A stretch of 64,000 bases of DNA from an uncultured Rothia sp. (GTDB lineage Bacteria; Actinomycetota; Actinomycetes; Actinomycetales; Micrococcaceae), in assembly GCA_946222285.1 (NCBI GenBank), contig CAMIIP010000002.1, positions 62,001 to 126,000 on the forward strand, written 5' to 3'. Both the position numbers and the translations under genes were made by a program. This document shows positions 43,630 to 53,459 of this stretch, piece by piece; position 1 is the stretch's first letter; each line of letters begins with the position of its first letter. The notes under the pieces are model-generated. The model made no database searches. It worked only from the letters and a program-made list of their open reading frames with translations, and was not told where the DNA came from.

Positions 43630-45682
43630 TCAGGAAATCGACCGCCTCTGACTCCGTCTGGACCGCACTTCCTCCGGGGAGTGCTCGGTCTGCTGAAGGC
43701 TCACGAGCACGCCCTGGGCGCGTTCGTAGTCGACGCGCTGAGCATCGTCGCCGGGCACCGCTCCGAGTGGGCTGCTCGAGGTGACGCCCCACCGGTCGCG
43801 GTACGCAATGACCGCCCGTGCCGCAGCCTCACCCTCTGCGGGAGCGGTCTCGTCGAGTCCCGTCAACCAGGGCTCTGGCTGCTTGAGGAGCTTCTCGACC
43901 AGGGCATCGATGCGCTGCTCCATGAGCTGCTCCCGCTCGTCGAGGGCTTGCCTCATCGCGGGATCGGTGATCCCGGTCGCGCGCGGGACCAGGCCGGCGA
44001 TCATCCTGGCGGTCCGCTGCGGAGCAGGCTGGTAGGCCGCCGTGATGCGCTGGAGCCTGTAACGCAGCAGCGACCCGAGATCCTGCACCTCGTCCAGTCC
44101 TCCAACCTGGATGATGCGCGGGAGAAGACTGTCGATGTCGTGCCCGTCGGCTTCGAGCCTGCGCAGCTCGGTGGTGAGGATCCCGAAGGCGTCTGTCTCG
44201 ACGAGCTCGTCGATCGTCTCCGCCGTGAGGCCTCCGGCGTGCAGGAGGGCGATCCAGCGTTCCTGTCCGGCGACTTGTGCGATGGTGTCGTACTCGGCCG
44301 CGAGTTGCTCGAGTGAGCCCCAGAAGTCCTGCTCCACGGTGATCGTGTCGTGTGCGGAGAGCTCTGCGCCAGGGTGCTGCAGGATCCCGTAGAGGATGCT
44401 CCGGGCGGTGTTCTGCAGGTCCTCACGGTGCTGATGCTCCTCGAGGTGATGCTCGTCGGTGGCGACGTAGACGCGGTTGGATTCGCGGCCGCGGGTCATC
44501 GCGACGTAGAGGGATTCTCGGGTCACTTCCGGTGAGTGGACGACCGCGTGTGCGGTGTCGACGGTGGCCCCTTGGGCACGGTGCGCGGTGACGGCGTAGC
44601 CGAGGTCGACGTGCTCGGCGACGTAGCTCACGGGCAGCGTGATCGTGGTGCGCCGCTTCGATCCTGCCCGCCGCACGGTGAGGGATCCGTCGTCGTTCGC
44701 ATGGGCGACGTGCCAGCGGTCGCCGTTTTTCACCCAGCTTCGCCCGAGCGAGAGGCGCCGATTGTTCTCGCGGGTGATGATGAGATCTCCGCGGGAAACT
44801 TCGTTGCCGTCATGGAGTTTGACGCCGTCCACAGCGACGTCGCCCTGGAGGATTCGGTCGGTGCGGGCGCGGGTGTTGAGCGCAGAGACCGTGTCGAGGG
44901 TTTCCGCGATCAGCACCGTGCTCTTTCCCGCTGCGAGGTCTGTGCGCCAGGCTTGGTAGGCGGCTTCGAGAATCTCGTCATATCCGCCCGGCGTGACGCG
45001 CTGGTGCGCAATGTAGGTATCGATGACGTCGGTGTCGCCGATCCGCAACTGCAGGGACGCCTGCTTCTCCCAGTCGTTTCGGAAGCGACGCACATCGACC
45101 AGTTCCGGGGCGTCGCCGCGGTCACGCACGAGCATCCCGAACGCGCCGCCCGCGTCCACCGCTGCGAGTTGCGCCCAATCGCCCACGAGCAGCACTTTCG
45201 CGCCGACCTGCTGGGCGTGACTGGTGATGGCATCGAGCGCGAACGTGCCACCCAAGGAGGCTTCGTCGATGATGACGAGCTGTCCGCGCGTGAGGTTCCA
45301 TTTCCCGAGGCGATGCTCATGCAGCCACTTCGCCGTGTTCTCCGTCCCGATCTCCAGATCCCCGGCGAGGACGTCGGCGGCAGCGGCCGAGGGCGCGAGC
45401 CCGGTCACCGAGCCTGGCCCGTAGCGTCGCTCCCAGGCTCGGCGCAGGGCACGCATCGTTGTGGTCTTCCCAGTCCCTGCGGGGCCGACGAGTACGTCGA
45501 GGACGCGGCCGGAGACGCCGATCTTCGCGATCGCCTGCTCCTGGTCCACCGACAGGGTGTGCCCGTCGCGGTTCTTCGTTCTGGCAGCGTCCTCGATCCA
45601 TGCCAGCGGTACGGTCGGCGCCGACCGATCATTCGACGCGCCAAGGAGTCGGTCTTCTGCCGCGAGCACCTGCTCGGAGGAG
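43630..45682 (-). pseudogene. MobF/TraA-type conjugative relaxase, helicase part only (5' truncated)
   Basis: The frame runs from the IS6100 junction at 45682 to a TAG near 43630, about 680 residues. Present: Walker A VGPAGTGKTTTM, LVIIDEASLGGT, DWAQLAAVDAGGAF, and the RecD-like C-terminal motifs YAVTAHRAQGATVDTAH and SLYVAMTRGRESNRVYVAT. The N-terminal relaxase domain with the catalytic Tyr and three-His metal site is missing, removed by the insertion. A start at GTG 45669 could still give a protein with ATPase but no nicking activity. Typical of actinobacterial plasmids. Confidence 0.88.
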
Positions 45683-46562
45683 GGCTCTGTTGCAAAAATC
45701 GTGAAGCTTGAGCATGCTTGGCGGAGATTGGACGGACGGAACGATGACGGATTTCAAGTGGCGCCATTTCCAGGGTGATGTGATCCTGTGGGCGGTGCGC
45801 TGGTATTGTCGCTATCCGATCAGCTATCGCGACCTTGAGGAAATGCTGGCGGAACGCGGCATTTCGGTCGACCATACGACGATCTATCGCTGGGTCCAGT
45901 GCTACGCCCCGGAGATGGAGAAGCGGCTGCGCTGGTTCTGGCGGCGTGGCTTTGATCCGAGCTGGCGCCTGGATGAAACCTACGTCAAGGTGCGGGGCAA
46001 GTGGACCTACCTGTACCGGGCAGTCGACAAGCGGGGCGACACGATCGATTTCTACCTGTCGCCGACCCGCAGCGCCAAGGCAGCGAAGCGGTTCCTGGGC
46101 AAGGCCCTGCGAGGCCTGAAGCACTGGGAAAAGCCTGCCACGCTCAATACCGACAAAGCGCCGAGCTATGGTGCAGCGATCACCGAATTGAAGCGCGAAG
46201 GAAAGCTGGACCGGGAGACGGCCCACCGGCAGGTGAAGTATCTCAATAACGTGATCGAGGCCGATCACGGAAAGCTCAAGATACTGATCAAGCCGGTGCG
46301 CGGTTTCAAATCGATCCCCACGGCCTATGCCACGATCAAGGGATTCGAAGTCATGCGAGCCCTGCGCAAAGGACAGGCTCGCCCCTGGTGCCTGCAGCCC
46401 GGCATCAGGGGCGAGGTGCGCCTTGTGGAGAGAGCTTTTGGCATTGGGCCCTCGGCGCTGACGGAGGCCATGGGCATGCTCAACCACCATTTCGCAGCAG
46501 CCGCCTGATCGGCGCAGAGCGACAGCCTACCTCTGACTGCCGCCAATCTTTGCAACAGAGCC
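45683..46562 (+). mobile_element. IS6100, right copy (880 bp)
   Basis: Same length, orientation and visible sequence as the left copy, with intact terminal repeats at 45683-45696 and 46549-46562. Confidence 0.97.
45744..46508 (+). CDS. tnpA: IS6100 transposase (right copy)
   Basis: 254 residues, identical in translation to the left copy at 38430-39194, with the same DDE motifs. Both copies are therefore potentially active, and recombination between them could delete the cargo together with one IS. Confidence 0.96.
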   Translation: MTDFKWRHFQGDVILWAVRWYCRYPISYRDLEEMLAERGISVDHTTIYRWVQCYAPEMEKRLRWFWRRGFDPSWRLDETYVKVRGKWTYLYRAVDKRGDTIDFYLSPTRSAKAAKRFLGKALRGLKHWEKPATLNTDKAPSYGAAITELKREGKLDRETAHRQVKYLNNVIEADHGKLKILIKPVRGFKSIPTAYATIKGFEVMRALRKGQARPWCLQPGIRGEVRLVERAFGIGPSALTEAMGMLNHHFAAAA

Positions 46563-46570
46563 GCTTTTTC
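46563..46570. repeat. Right 8-bp target-site duplication
   Basis: gctttttc directly after the right IS6100, matching 38361-38368. Confidence 0.92.
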
Positions 46571-46664
46571 GGCTTCCGAAGCATGTTTTTTACCACCACA
46601 ACTGACAGCCTGCGGGGGAAAGGCAAAGGTGTTGCGAAAGTGTGGACCGTACTAGGCTAGGAAT

Positions 46665-47315
46665 ATGAAACTTATCAAATATTCACATTCCTGTGTTCGC
46701 CTAGAACATCAGAACAAAACTTTGGTGCTTGATCCGGGAAATTTTTCTGAGGTAGAACAAGCTCTTACCGGAGCCGATTTTATTCTGATTACCCATGCTC
46801 ACCCCGATCATTTTGAGCAGGATAAGGTGGTTGCCTTCCTCAAAGAGAATCCCGCCACCGAGGTGTACGCCCCTCAGACCGTCATCGATCAGCTTGCAGA
46901 AGAACTTGAGGGAGCTAAACTTCACAACGCTGTAGCGGAAGAAAGCTGGTCGCTAGAAGGCTTTGATATCAAGACCTTCGGCGGGCAACACGCACTGATT
47001 CATCCGCTCATCCGCACCATCGATAACGTGGCTTATCTCATTAACGATTCGCTCTACCACCCCGGCGATTCGCTGGTTCTGCCTCAACAACTTCAGGTAG
47101 AGACCCTGCTTCTACCCATTCACGCTCCCTGGAACAAGATTCAAGAAGTCATTGATTTTATGATTTCGGTGGGTGCAAAAACCGCCTACCCTATTCACAA
47201 CGCGCTACTTTCTGAGAACGGGCACGGCATTATCGAAGGTCAGCTAACGAACTTCGGTAAGCAATACGGTACCGAATACATTCACCTCAACACCGGCGAC
47301 GAAGTAGAAATCTAA
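46665..47315 (+). CDS. Metallo-beta-lactamase-fold hydrolase (UPF0173-like)
   Basis: 216 residues. The zinc site THAHPDHF (HxHxDH, near residues 43-50) and later ligands in GGQHALIHP, DSLYHPGDSL and the C-terminal PIHNA are in the family order. Small UPF0173/UlaG-like proteins of this type hydrolyse phosphoester or lactone substrates; the true one here is unknown. It is followed 13 bp later by the HIT gene, probably one operon. The composite element ends 102 bp upstream. Confidence 0.83.
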   Translation: MKLIKYSHSCVRLEHQNKTLVLDPGNFSEVEQALTGADFILITHAHPDHFEQDKVVAFLKENPATEVYAPQTVIDQLAEELEGAKLHNAVAEESWSLEGFDIKTFGGQHALIHPLIRTIDNVAYLINDSLYHPGDSLVLPQQLQVETLLLPIHAPWNKIQEVIDFMISVGAKTAYPIHNALLSENGHGIIEGQLTNFGKQYGTEYIHLNTGDEVEI

Positions 47316-47328
47316 AAGGATAAGAACC

Positions 47329-47757
47329 ATGTCTACAGTGTTTACCAAAATTATTGACGGCGAAATTCCCGGTCGCTTTATCTGGAAAGATGAAAAAGCC
47401 GTTGCTTTTCTAACCATCGAACCGATGGGCCCCGGACACACCCTCGTTGTACCGCGTGAAGAAATCGACCACTGGATTGATTTGCCTACCGAGCTCAACG
47501 CTCACCTCTTTGATGTAGCGCAGAAGATTGGACGGGCGCAGGCACAAGTTTTTGGGGGCGAAAAGATTGGTCTGATGATTGCAGGGCTTGAAGTTCCCCA
47601 CACCCATCTGCACGTCTATCCGGTGAATGGCTTGGCGGATTTTGGTCCTGAAGCTGTGGAACGCAATGCTGACGGCGCCGAGTTAGACGCTAATGCGCAG
47701 AAGCTACGCGGTGCTCTGCTCGAACTCGGTTGTGAGCAGTTCGTTCCTGAAGGCTAA
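47329..47757 (+). CDS. HIT-family nucleotide-binding hydrolase
   Basis: 142 residues. The histidine triad HTHLHVYP (near 91-98), with the preceding GPGHTLVVPR and IAGLEVPHTH, defines the HIT family of nucleoside-phosphoramidate or dinucleoside-polyphosphate hydrolases. AGGAT ribosome site nine bases before ATG. It ends three bases before a MITE-like inverted repeat. Confidence 0.9.
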   Translation: MSTVFTKIIDGEIPGRFIWKDEKAVAFLTIEPMGPGHTLVVPREEIDHWIDLPTELNAHLFDVAQKIGRAQAQVFGGEKIGLMIAGLEVPHTHLHVYPVNGLADFGPEAVERNADGAELDANAQKLRGALLELGCEQFVPEG

Positions 47758-47758
47758 G

Positions 47759-47873
47759 AGGCTTATTCATCAGGTATATATTACCTTCAGTCGGCGACAG
47801 CGGTGGCAGGCTGGGGAGACGGGTTGCTTGCCACCCTTGTGCCTGACTGTCGGTCTGCCTGATGAATAAGTCT
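47759..47873. repeat. 115-bp inverted-repeat element (MITE-like or structured RNA)
   Basis: The ends aggcttattcatcagg (47759-47774) and cctgatgaataagtct (47858-47873) are complementary over 16 bases with one mismatch. A second inner pair, ggtggca / tgccacc, nests inside. No coding frame fits. No target duplication is visible. It lies between the convergent HIT and hrpA genes and may act as a two-way terminator or be a short non-autonomous element. Confidence 0.6.
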
Positions 47874-47898
47874 CTATGTATCAAGGAAGAAAAGACCG

Positions 47899-50800
47899 CT
47901 AGCCTTTATTCTTTACTGCCTCTAGCACCTCACGTAGTGCTTTGCGGATTCGCTTTTCCGAGACCGTATAGGCGGTTCCCAACTCCTGGGCGAAGAAACT
48001 CACCCGCAATTCCTCAATCATCCAACCCACCTGCAACAATTCCTGCGAAGGTTCAGTACCGGTGGGCAAGGACTTGAGAGCATGATCGAAGTCGTCCTCA
48101 AGATCTTGAACGGTGATCATTAGCTGGTTATCGCGGTTGACCTGGGGGCCGAGTTTTTCTATCCGTTGTTTCATGGCCTTCAAATAGCGGGGTAGATGTA
48201 CGAGCTGTGCATAGCCGGTTTGCGCCACAAAACCGGGATAGATTAGATGATCCAGTTGCGCTTTGAGGTCTTGCATAGCGTGAAGCACGGAGAGCGACGT
48301 GCTCTTTTTAATGAGCTTTTGAACCTGCGTAGCTTCAGAGAGTATGTCTGCAACCAGCTTGGTCACCTCAAAGACCGATTCAATCAATTCGGCACGAACC
48401 TGCTGAAAAACCTTATTAAACTCGGTGTGAGTCCAAGACGGGGTTGCCGGAGTGAGCATATCTACCGCCGCTACCGTACAGTCACTAATCAGGCTATCAA
48501 TAGAGCCATGTGGGTTCTGTGTGAAAACAATCTTCTCCCGGTTAGAGAGATGATCGCTGACATAGCGAATGGGGGAGGGCACCTTCAGATGCAACAAGCG
48601 GATGACGCCGCGCCGCTGGGCACGAGTAGCCTCCTGTTCGGTGGGAAAGATGCGAACGCCCACAGTCTCACCTTCGTCGAAGAGCGCGGGGTAACCGGCC
48701 ACCTTTTGGGTGGCGATGATGCGCTCAATCTTGCGAGGAAGGTTTTGATCGGGCCAGTCGGAAAGTCCACTCTGCTCGCGGACGCCGTGTTCGGCGCTGG
48801 GGGTGGAGGACTGTGTCGTCGCCCCCTTTGCCTGCGCGTTGGGGGATTTCTGCTGATTCTTTGTGCCAGCATGGAGCTTCTTACCCGCCACCATCTGACT
48901 CATCGCCGCGAAGGTATCGGGAGATGCGCCTAACGAGGCCGCCAGCGCCGAACGAATCTGAGCATGAAGCTGACTCTTCAAAGCCTCTAACTCTTTACCC
49001 TCACCCAAAATCTTGTTCTGCGGGTTACGTACCTGAAAAGTGAATCGTAGATGTTCGGGGACCGCATCCCAGTTGAAAGCCTCAGGATCAACCACAATGC
49101 CGCGCAGGCGCCGCAAGACCAGTGCCAAAGAATCCAGCAGGTGGTCCTCAGCCGGGGAAAAGTCTTCGTTGAGTTTGGTAACCGCCGCGCGGGCGACGTC
49201 GGGGGCAGGAACGAAATTCTTACGAATCTGTTTGGGCAAGGATTTAATGAGCGCAGTGACTAGCTCGGTGCGCAAACCGGGAATCATCCATTGAAAGGGC
49301 TCGGGCTGGAGCTGATTGAGAAAGAGGATAGGCACCTGAACGGCGATACCGTCTGTCTTAGTTTCTGAACTTCGAATCCCGCCGACCGAGACCGAAGGCG
49401 CAAATTCATAGCGCAAATCAAGAGTGAGCTGCCCAGAATCGGTCTGTACAGACCAAACCCGGGGAAAGAGCGACTCATCAAATGCGCCGGCTTCTTCATC
49501 AATAAGATTCTCGGGGGTGAAATCTAAAAAGTGCTCATTCTTAGTGCGTTCTTCCTTCCACCAGCGGTCAAAGTGACGTTCGGAGTAGATCGCGGAGGGA
49601 AGCTTGGAATCGTAGAAATCAAAGAGCGTTTGATCGTCTACCCGCAAATCACGACGGCGTAGGCGAGCCTCTAGCTCTTCCACTTCTGCCAGAGCCTTCT
49701 GATTCCGTTCAAAGAATTTATGGTGAGTGCGCCAATCACCCTCAATTAGCGCCGAGCGAATGAACATCTGTCGAGCGGCCACCGGATCAATCCGCCAGAA
49801 CTGTACACGCCGGTCAGCAATAACGGGTACTCCGAAGAGAGTGACCTTCTCGTGAGCCAGCACTGAACCCTGAGATGAGGACCAGTGAGGATCAGAGTAC
49901 TGCTTCTTGATTAGATGTGCGCCTACCTCCTCAATCCATTCGGGCTTAATCTCGGCGTTTACCCGTGCCCAGAGGCGAGAGGTTTCCACCAGCTCAGCAG
50001 AAACAATCCACTCGGGATTCTTTTTAAAGAGGGCAGAACCTGGGAAAATCTGAAAGCGTGTACCGCGAGCACCCATGTACTCGTGGCGGGCTCGCTCGTC
50101 TTTGAGACCGATATTAGAAAGCAGACCGGAGAGTAAGGACTTGTGAAGATCTACCTCGTGCGCTGCCGGGTTGATTTCTCTGCTTCGCTCAACACTGATC
50201 TGCGCGCTTCGTCCTATCTCTACCAGCTGGGCAAAGAGATCCTGCCATTCGCGCACCCGCAGAAAGTTAAGGAACTCGCGATGGCAGAGTTTGCGGAATT
50301 GGTTAGAAGAGAGCTCGCGCTGTTTCTCATTGATAAAGTTCCAGAGCAATAGAAAGCTCGAGAAATCTGATTTTTCATCTTTGAAACGGGCATGCTGGGT
50401 ATCGGCTTCAGCCCGGCGTTCGGTGGGGCGCTCGCGGGGATCCTGAATGGTCAGAGCGGCGGCGAGAACCATCATCTCTTTGGTACAACCTCGCTGATCG
50501 GCTTCGACAATCATGCGGGCAAGGCGTGGATCAACCGGTAGCTTCGCCATTTTACGGCCGATTCCGGTCAGCGGCGAAGAACTCCGAGAGTTAGAACCGC
50601 GACGAGCGGAGCCCATGTTCTTTTGGCGGAGCGCGCCGAGTTCGCGCAAGAGATTGACGCCGTCGTTGATAGCGCGAGTCTCGGGCGGCTGTACAAAGGG
50701 GAATCGTTCGATATCGGAGATATTTTTAACCACCCCGATAGCTGCCATTTGGAGAATGACGGCGGCGAGATTAGTGCGGAGGATCTCCGGATCGGTAAAT

Positions 50801-52242
50801 TCGGGGCGGGAGGCGAAGTCTTCCTCGGAGTAGAGCCTAATAGCGATGCCGTCTGAGACACGACCACAACGACCCGAACGCTGGTTGGCGCTTGCCTGAG
50901 AAATTCGCTCGATGGGCAGGCGCTGTACCTTAGTGCGCGAAGAGTATCGGGAGATACGAGCCGTTCCTGTATCAATCACATATTTGATACCGGGTACGGT
51001 TAGTGAGGTTTCTGCAACGTTGGTAGCTAACACGATGCGCGGGCGGGAGCCGGGGCGGAAGACCTGGGTCTGTTCCTGCATGGAGAGCCTGCCAAAGAGG
51101 GGGAGCACCTCATAGTTGGGCAGTCGGCGCGTGGTGCGTACCATGTCTTCGATGGCATCTTGGGCATCACGAATTTCGCGCTCGCCCGAGAAGAAAATCA
51201 GAATATCGCCGGGCTCTTCTGTTGCTAACTCACGAATGGCATCGAGGATCCCCTCGATGGGGTCACGGTCATCATCTTCTAAACCGTCATCGGTGCCCTC
51301 TTGGTCCTCGATTGAAGAAGGCTCATTGAGGGGGCGGTAACGGATCTCTACGGGATAGGTTCGCCCCGATACCTCGATGACGGGTGGGGCGTCGTCGGGC
51401 AGGGTAGCCTGGGCGATTTCTTTTTCCTCAGAGCTCAGCGAATCATCAACGATACCCACTCCGGGCACAAAGCTGGGGGAGAAATGAAGGGCAAAGCGTT
51501 CGGGATCGATGGTTGCTGAGGTGATAATGATTTTGAGATCGGGTCGCTGGTTCATCACACGCTTGAGATAGCCCAGAATAAAGTCGATGTTTAGACTTCG
51601 TTCGTGTGCCTCATCAATGATGATGGTGGAGTACTTTTTCAGCAGCGGATCGTGTTGAATTTCTGCCAGTAAAATACCGTCGGTCATCAGCTTAATGGCC
51701 GAGTTTTCGCCTACCTCAGAGGTAAAACGCACCTGAAAACCTACGGTCTGCCCGATATCCTGGCCCAATTCTTCTGCAATACGTTCTGCCACCGATCGGG
51801 CGGCGAGACGGCGCGGTTGAGTGTGCCCAATAAGACCTTTTTCGCCCAGTCCCAACTCCAGGCACATTTTGGGAATTTGGGTAGTTTTACCCGAACCGGT
51901 CTCGCCGGCAATAATGACCACCTGGTGATCTTCGATAGCTTTTTTAATCTCTGTCCGATGCTCAGAGACGGGAAGCGACTCGGGATAGGAAATAACCGTA
52001 GGAATCAGCGGCTCGTACTTCTTGGGCGCTGATTGCGGGCGGTTACGCTGCCCGGAACGCTGACGGGATTTCTGGCTGTTTCGCCCGCTTTGGGAAGCTG
52101 GTTGTTGTTGATGAGACTGAGTCTCCGGCTCGTTGGCTTTAGACGCGGTTTTTTCTGATGCTTGACGCGTTTTCGCACCGTGCATAGCAGCGGCTATAGA
52201 GGAGAGTGAGGTGGAAGCAGGTTCTGTGGGATTTTTAGACAT
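47899..52242 (-). CDS. hrpA: ATP-dependent RNA helicase HrpA
   Basis: 1,447 residues. The DEAH-box order is complete: motif I GETGSGKTTQIPK (near 117), motif II DEAHERSLN (near 213), SATIDPERF (motif III), then NVAETSLTVPGI and QRSGRCGRV (motif VI, near 460). The long C-terminal OB and DUF3418-type regions are typical of bacterial HrpA. The N-terminal 75 residues are Gln/Ser/Lys-rich and disordered. Acts on RNA, probably mRNA processing or ribosome collisions. Convergent with the HIT gene. Confidence 0.93.
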   Translation of the reverse strand: MSKNPTEPASTSLSSIAAAMHGAKTRQASEKTASKANEPETQSHQQQPASQSGRNSQKSRQRSGQRNRPQSAPKKYEPLIPTVISYPESLPVSEHRTEIKKAIEDHQVVIIAGETGSGKTTQIPKMCLELGLGEKGLIGHTQPRRLAARSVAERIAEELGQDIGQTVGFQVRFTSEVGENSAIKLMTDGILLAEIQHDPLLKKYSTIIIDEAHERSLNIDFILGYLKRVMNQRPDLKIIITSATIDPERFALHFSPSFVPGVGIVDDSLSSEEKEIAQATLPDDAPPVIEVSGRTYPVEIRYRPLNEPSSIEDQEGTDDGLEDDDRDPIEGILDAIRELATEEPGDILIFFSGEREIRDAQDAIEDMVRTTRRLPNYEVLPLFGRLSMQEQTQVFRPGSRPRIVLATNVAETSLTVPGIKYVIDTGTARISRYSSRTKVQRLPIERISQASANQRSGRCGRVSDGIAIRLYSEEDFASRPEFTDPEILRTNLAAVILQMAAIGVVKNISDIERFPFVQPPETRAINDGVNLLRELGALRQKNMGSARRGSNSRSSSPLTGIGRKMAKLPVDPRLARMIVEADQRGCTKEMMVLAAALTIQDPRERPTERRAEADTQHARFKDEKSDFSSFLLLWNFINEKQRELSSNQFRKLCHREFLNFLRVREWQDLFAQLVEIGRSAQISVERSREINPAAHEVDLHKSLLSGLLSNIGLKDERARHEYMGARGTRFQIFPGSALFKKNPEWIVSAELVETSRLWARVNAEIKPEWIEEVGAHLIKKQYSDPHWSSSQGSVLAHEKVTLFGVPVIADRRVQFWRIDPVAARQMFIRSALIEGDWRTHHKFFERNQKALAEVEELEARLRRRDLRVDDQTLFDFYDSKLPSAIYSERHFDRWWKEERTKNEHFLDFTPENLIDEEAGAFDESLFPRVWSVQTDSGQLTLDLRYEFAPSVSVGGIRSSETKTDGIAVQVPILFLNQLQPEPFQWMIPGLRTELVTALIKSLPKQIRKNFVPAPDVARAAVTKLNEDFSPAEDHLLDSLALVLRRLRGIVVDPEAFNWDAVPEHLRFTFQVRNPQNKILGEGKELEALKSQLHAQIRSALAASLGASPDTFAAMSQMVAGKKLHAGTKNQQKSPNAQAKGATTQSSTPSAEHGVREQSGLSDWPDQNLPRKIERIIATQKVAGYPALFDEGETVGVRIFPTEQEATRAQRRGVIRLLHLKVPSPIRYVSDHLSNREKIVFTQNPHGSIDSLISDCTVAAVDMLTPATPSWTHTEFNKVFQQVRAELIESVFEVTKLVADILSEATQVQKLIKKSTSLSVLHAMQDLKAQLDHLIYPGFVAQTGYAQLVHLPRYLKAMKQRIEKLGPQVNRDNQLMITVQDLEDDFDHALKSLPTGTEPSQELLQVGWMIEELRVSFFAQELGTAYTVSEKRIRKALREVLEAVKNKG

Positions 52243-52279
52243 ACTGAGAACCTATTTTAGGGCAGAGGCTGACCGTGCG

Positions 52280-53146
52280 CTAGAGACTGAGCTGAGCACA
52301 GACCCACTTGACCATGGGTTGCAGATATTCATCGCTATAGCACCGGATATCAGCGTGGTCCGCTTCGGGTACTAGAGCTAACTGAGTTTCAACCCCGCGC
52401 GCCTGAAGTGCATCGTAGACGCGGGCAGACTGAACCGGCGGCACACAGGTATCGCCCATACCGTGCAAGAGAAAGAGCGGTGCAAAACGGCGTGCTCCCT
52501 GAGTCTCTGCTTTTTCAGCAAAATCTAAAGGCTGGGCTTTGGCCCAATTCTCAGCGGCTGATGTATCTGACTGCGGCGGATAGGAGCTACCCAGCAAGTG
52601 TGCCTCGGCGTTGTCGTCCTCGGGGTGGACGCGCGGAAATCCGCAGAGCACACGGTCATCGTAGATAGTCCGCAGGTCTGAGACACCGTAGATACTGACT
52701 GCGCAGGTAATATCTACCGAACCGGAATGATCATCATCATAGTAATCATCGCCTAAGGAGCCGGTGGCAGCGGCCAGCATGCTCAGATGACCGCCGGCAG
52801 AGCCACCCACCAAAACAATCTTTGTGGGGTCAATGCTGAATTCGGCACTATGGGTACGGAAGTAGGCAATAGCGGCTTTAACATCGTGAATTTGGGCGGG
52901 AAAGAGAGCCTCACCGGAGAGCCGATAGTTAATGGCGGCACAGGCAAAACCTGCGGCGCTAAAGGCTTGCCGGAGACGGTGAACACCGTTCTCACTATTT
53001 TTAAAAGAATCTTTCGAACCCATTCGCCAAGCTCCACCGTGAATATAAATCACCAGTGGTGCCCTAGCAGAGCCGGGTGCGGGGTAAAAACTGAAGCTTT
53101 GAGAATTACTGTGCTCTGATGTAAAGAAACCCTCTTGCACACTCAC
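52280..53146 (-). CDS. Alpha/beta hydrolase (BD-FAE/esterase type)
   Basis: 288 residues from GTG 53146, which follows a CAGGAG site at a good distance. The open frame upstream to 53272 runs into the tRNA-Arg gene and is not a real start. The oxyanion motif HGGAWRMGS (near residue 36), nucleophile elbow GGSAGGHLSM (near 113) and a late Asp-His pair (GDTCVPP, EADHADI) form a complete catalytic triad. Substrate unknown; esterase or lipase activity is likely. No signal peptide. Confidence 0.8.
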   Translation of the reverse strand: MSVQEGFFTSEHSNSQSFSFYPAPGSARAPLVIYIHGGAWRMGSKDSFKNSENGVHRLRQAFSAAGFACAAINYRLSGEALFPAQIHDVKAAIAYFRTHSAEFSIDPTKIVLVGGSAGGHLSMLAAATGSLGDDYYDDDHSGSVDITCAVSIYGVSDLRTIYDDRVLCGFPRVHPEDDNAEAHLLGSSYPPQSDTSAAENWAKAQPLDFAEKAETQGARRFAPLFLLHGMGDTCVPPVQSARVYDALQARGVETQLALVPEADHADIRCYSDEYLQPMVKWVCAQLSL

Positions 53147-53242
53147 TTCGAACACTCCTGAATCATCTTTTGAACTTATGCGGCTGAACAAAAAGTGTGG
53201 CAGATCAGCAGTGAGATAAGAACTGTTGTTTAAAAGAGAAAG

Positions 53243-53315
53243 TGCCCCTGAAAGGATTCGAACCTTCGACAACCAGTACCGGAAACTGGTGCTCTATCCA
53301 CTGAGCTACAGAGGC
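53243..53315 (-). tRNA. tRNA-Arg (CCG anticodon)
   Basis: Read on the minus strand: acceptor GCCTCTG/CAGGGGC, anticodon stem CCAGT/ACTGG with loop TTCCGGT giving anticodon CCG, T arm with GGTTCGAATCC. CCA not encoded. It is divergent from argS, 145 bp away. Confidence 0.95.
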
Positions 53316-53459
53316 AAGCGTCACCGCCAAAACAGTAACAGCACGTGAACAACCATACCAGAAAGCTGCCTTTAGCATCTCGCTATCTACCGGTTTTGCG
53401 ATTCACATCGCAAGATGCTTCCCTTCATGAGTCTATACACTGTGGGTAAACTTGAATCT

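Larger units (their letters stand above)
38369..46562. mobile_element. Composite IS6100 transposon, 8,194 bp
   Basis: Two identical IS6100 copies in the same orientation enclose 6,434 bp of GC-rich plasmid-like DNA. The outer flanks share the 8-bp duplication gctttttc, and the host sequence resumes cleanly (ccttacacca-gctttttc-ggcttccgaa), so the unit entered in one step. The inner flanks differ (ctccagct and cggaggag). Cargo: recombinase trio, abortive-infection-like gene, relaxase fragment. Confidence 0.92.

Noticed and set aside
44536..45711. 391-codon plus-strand frame opposite the relaxase
   Set aside because: Antisense to a well-supported helicase domain, and runs into the IS end; no family resemblance.
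38369..46562. Antibiotic-resistance cassette, as often found between IS6100 copies
   Set aside because: All cargo genes were read: none encodes a resistance enzyme, efflux pump or integron integrase.
53147..53272. Longer start for the alpha/beta hydrolase
   Set aside because: The extra codons read through the tRNA-Arg gene; GTG 53146 has a proper ribosome site.
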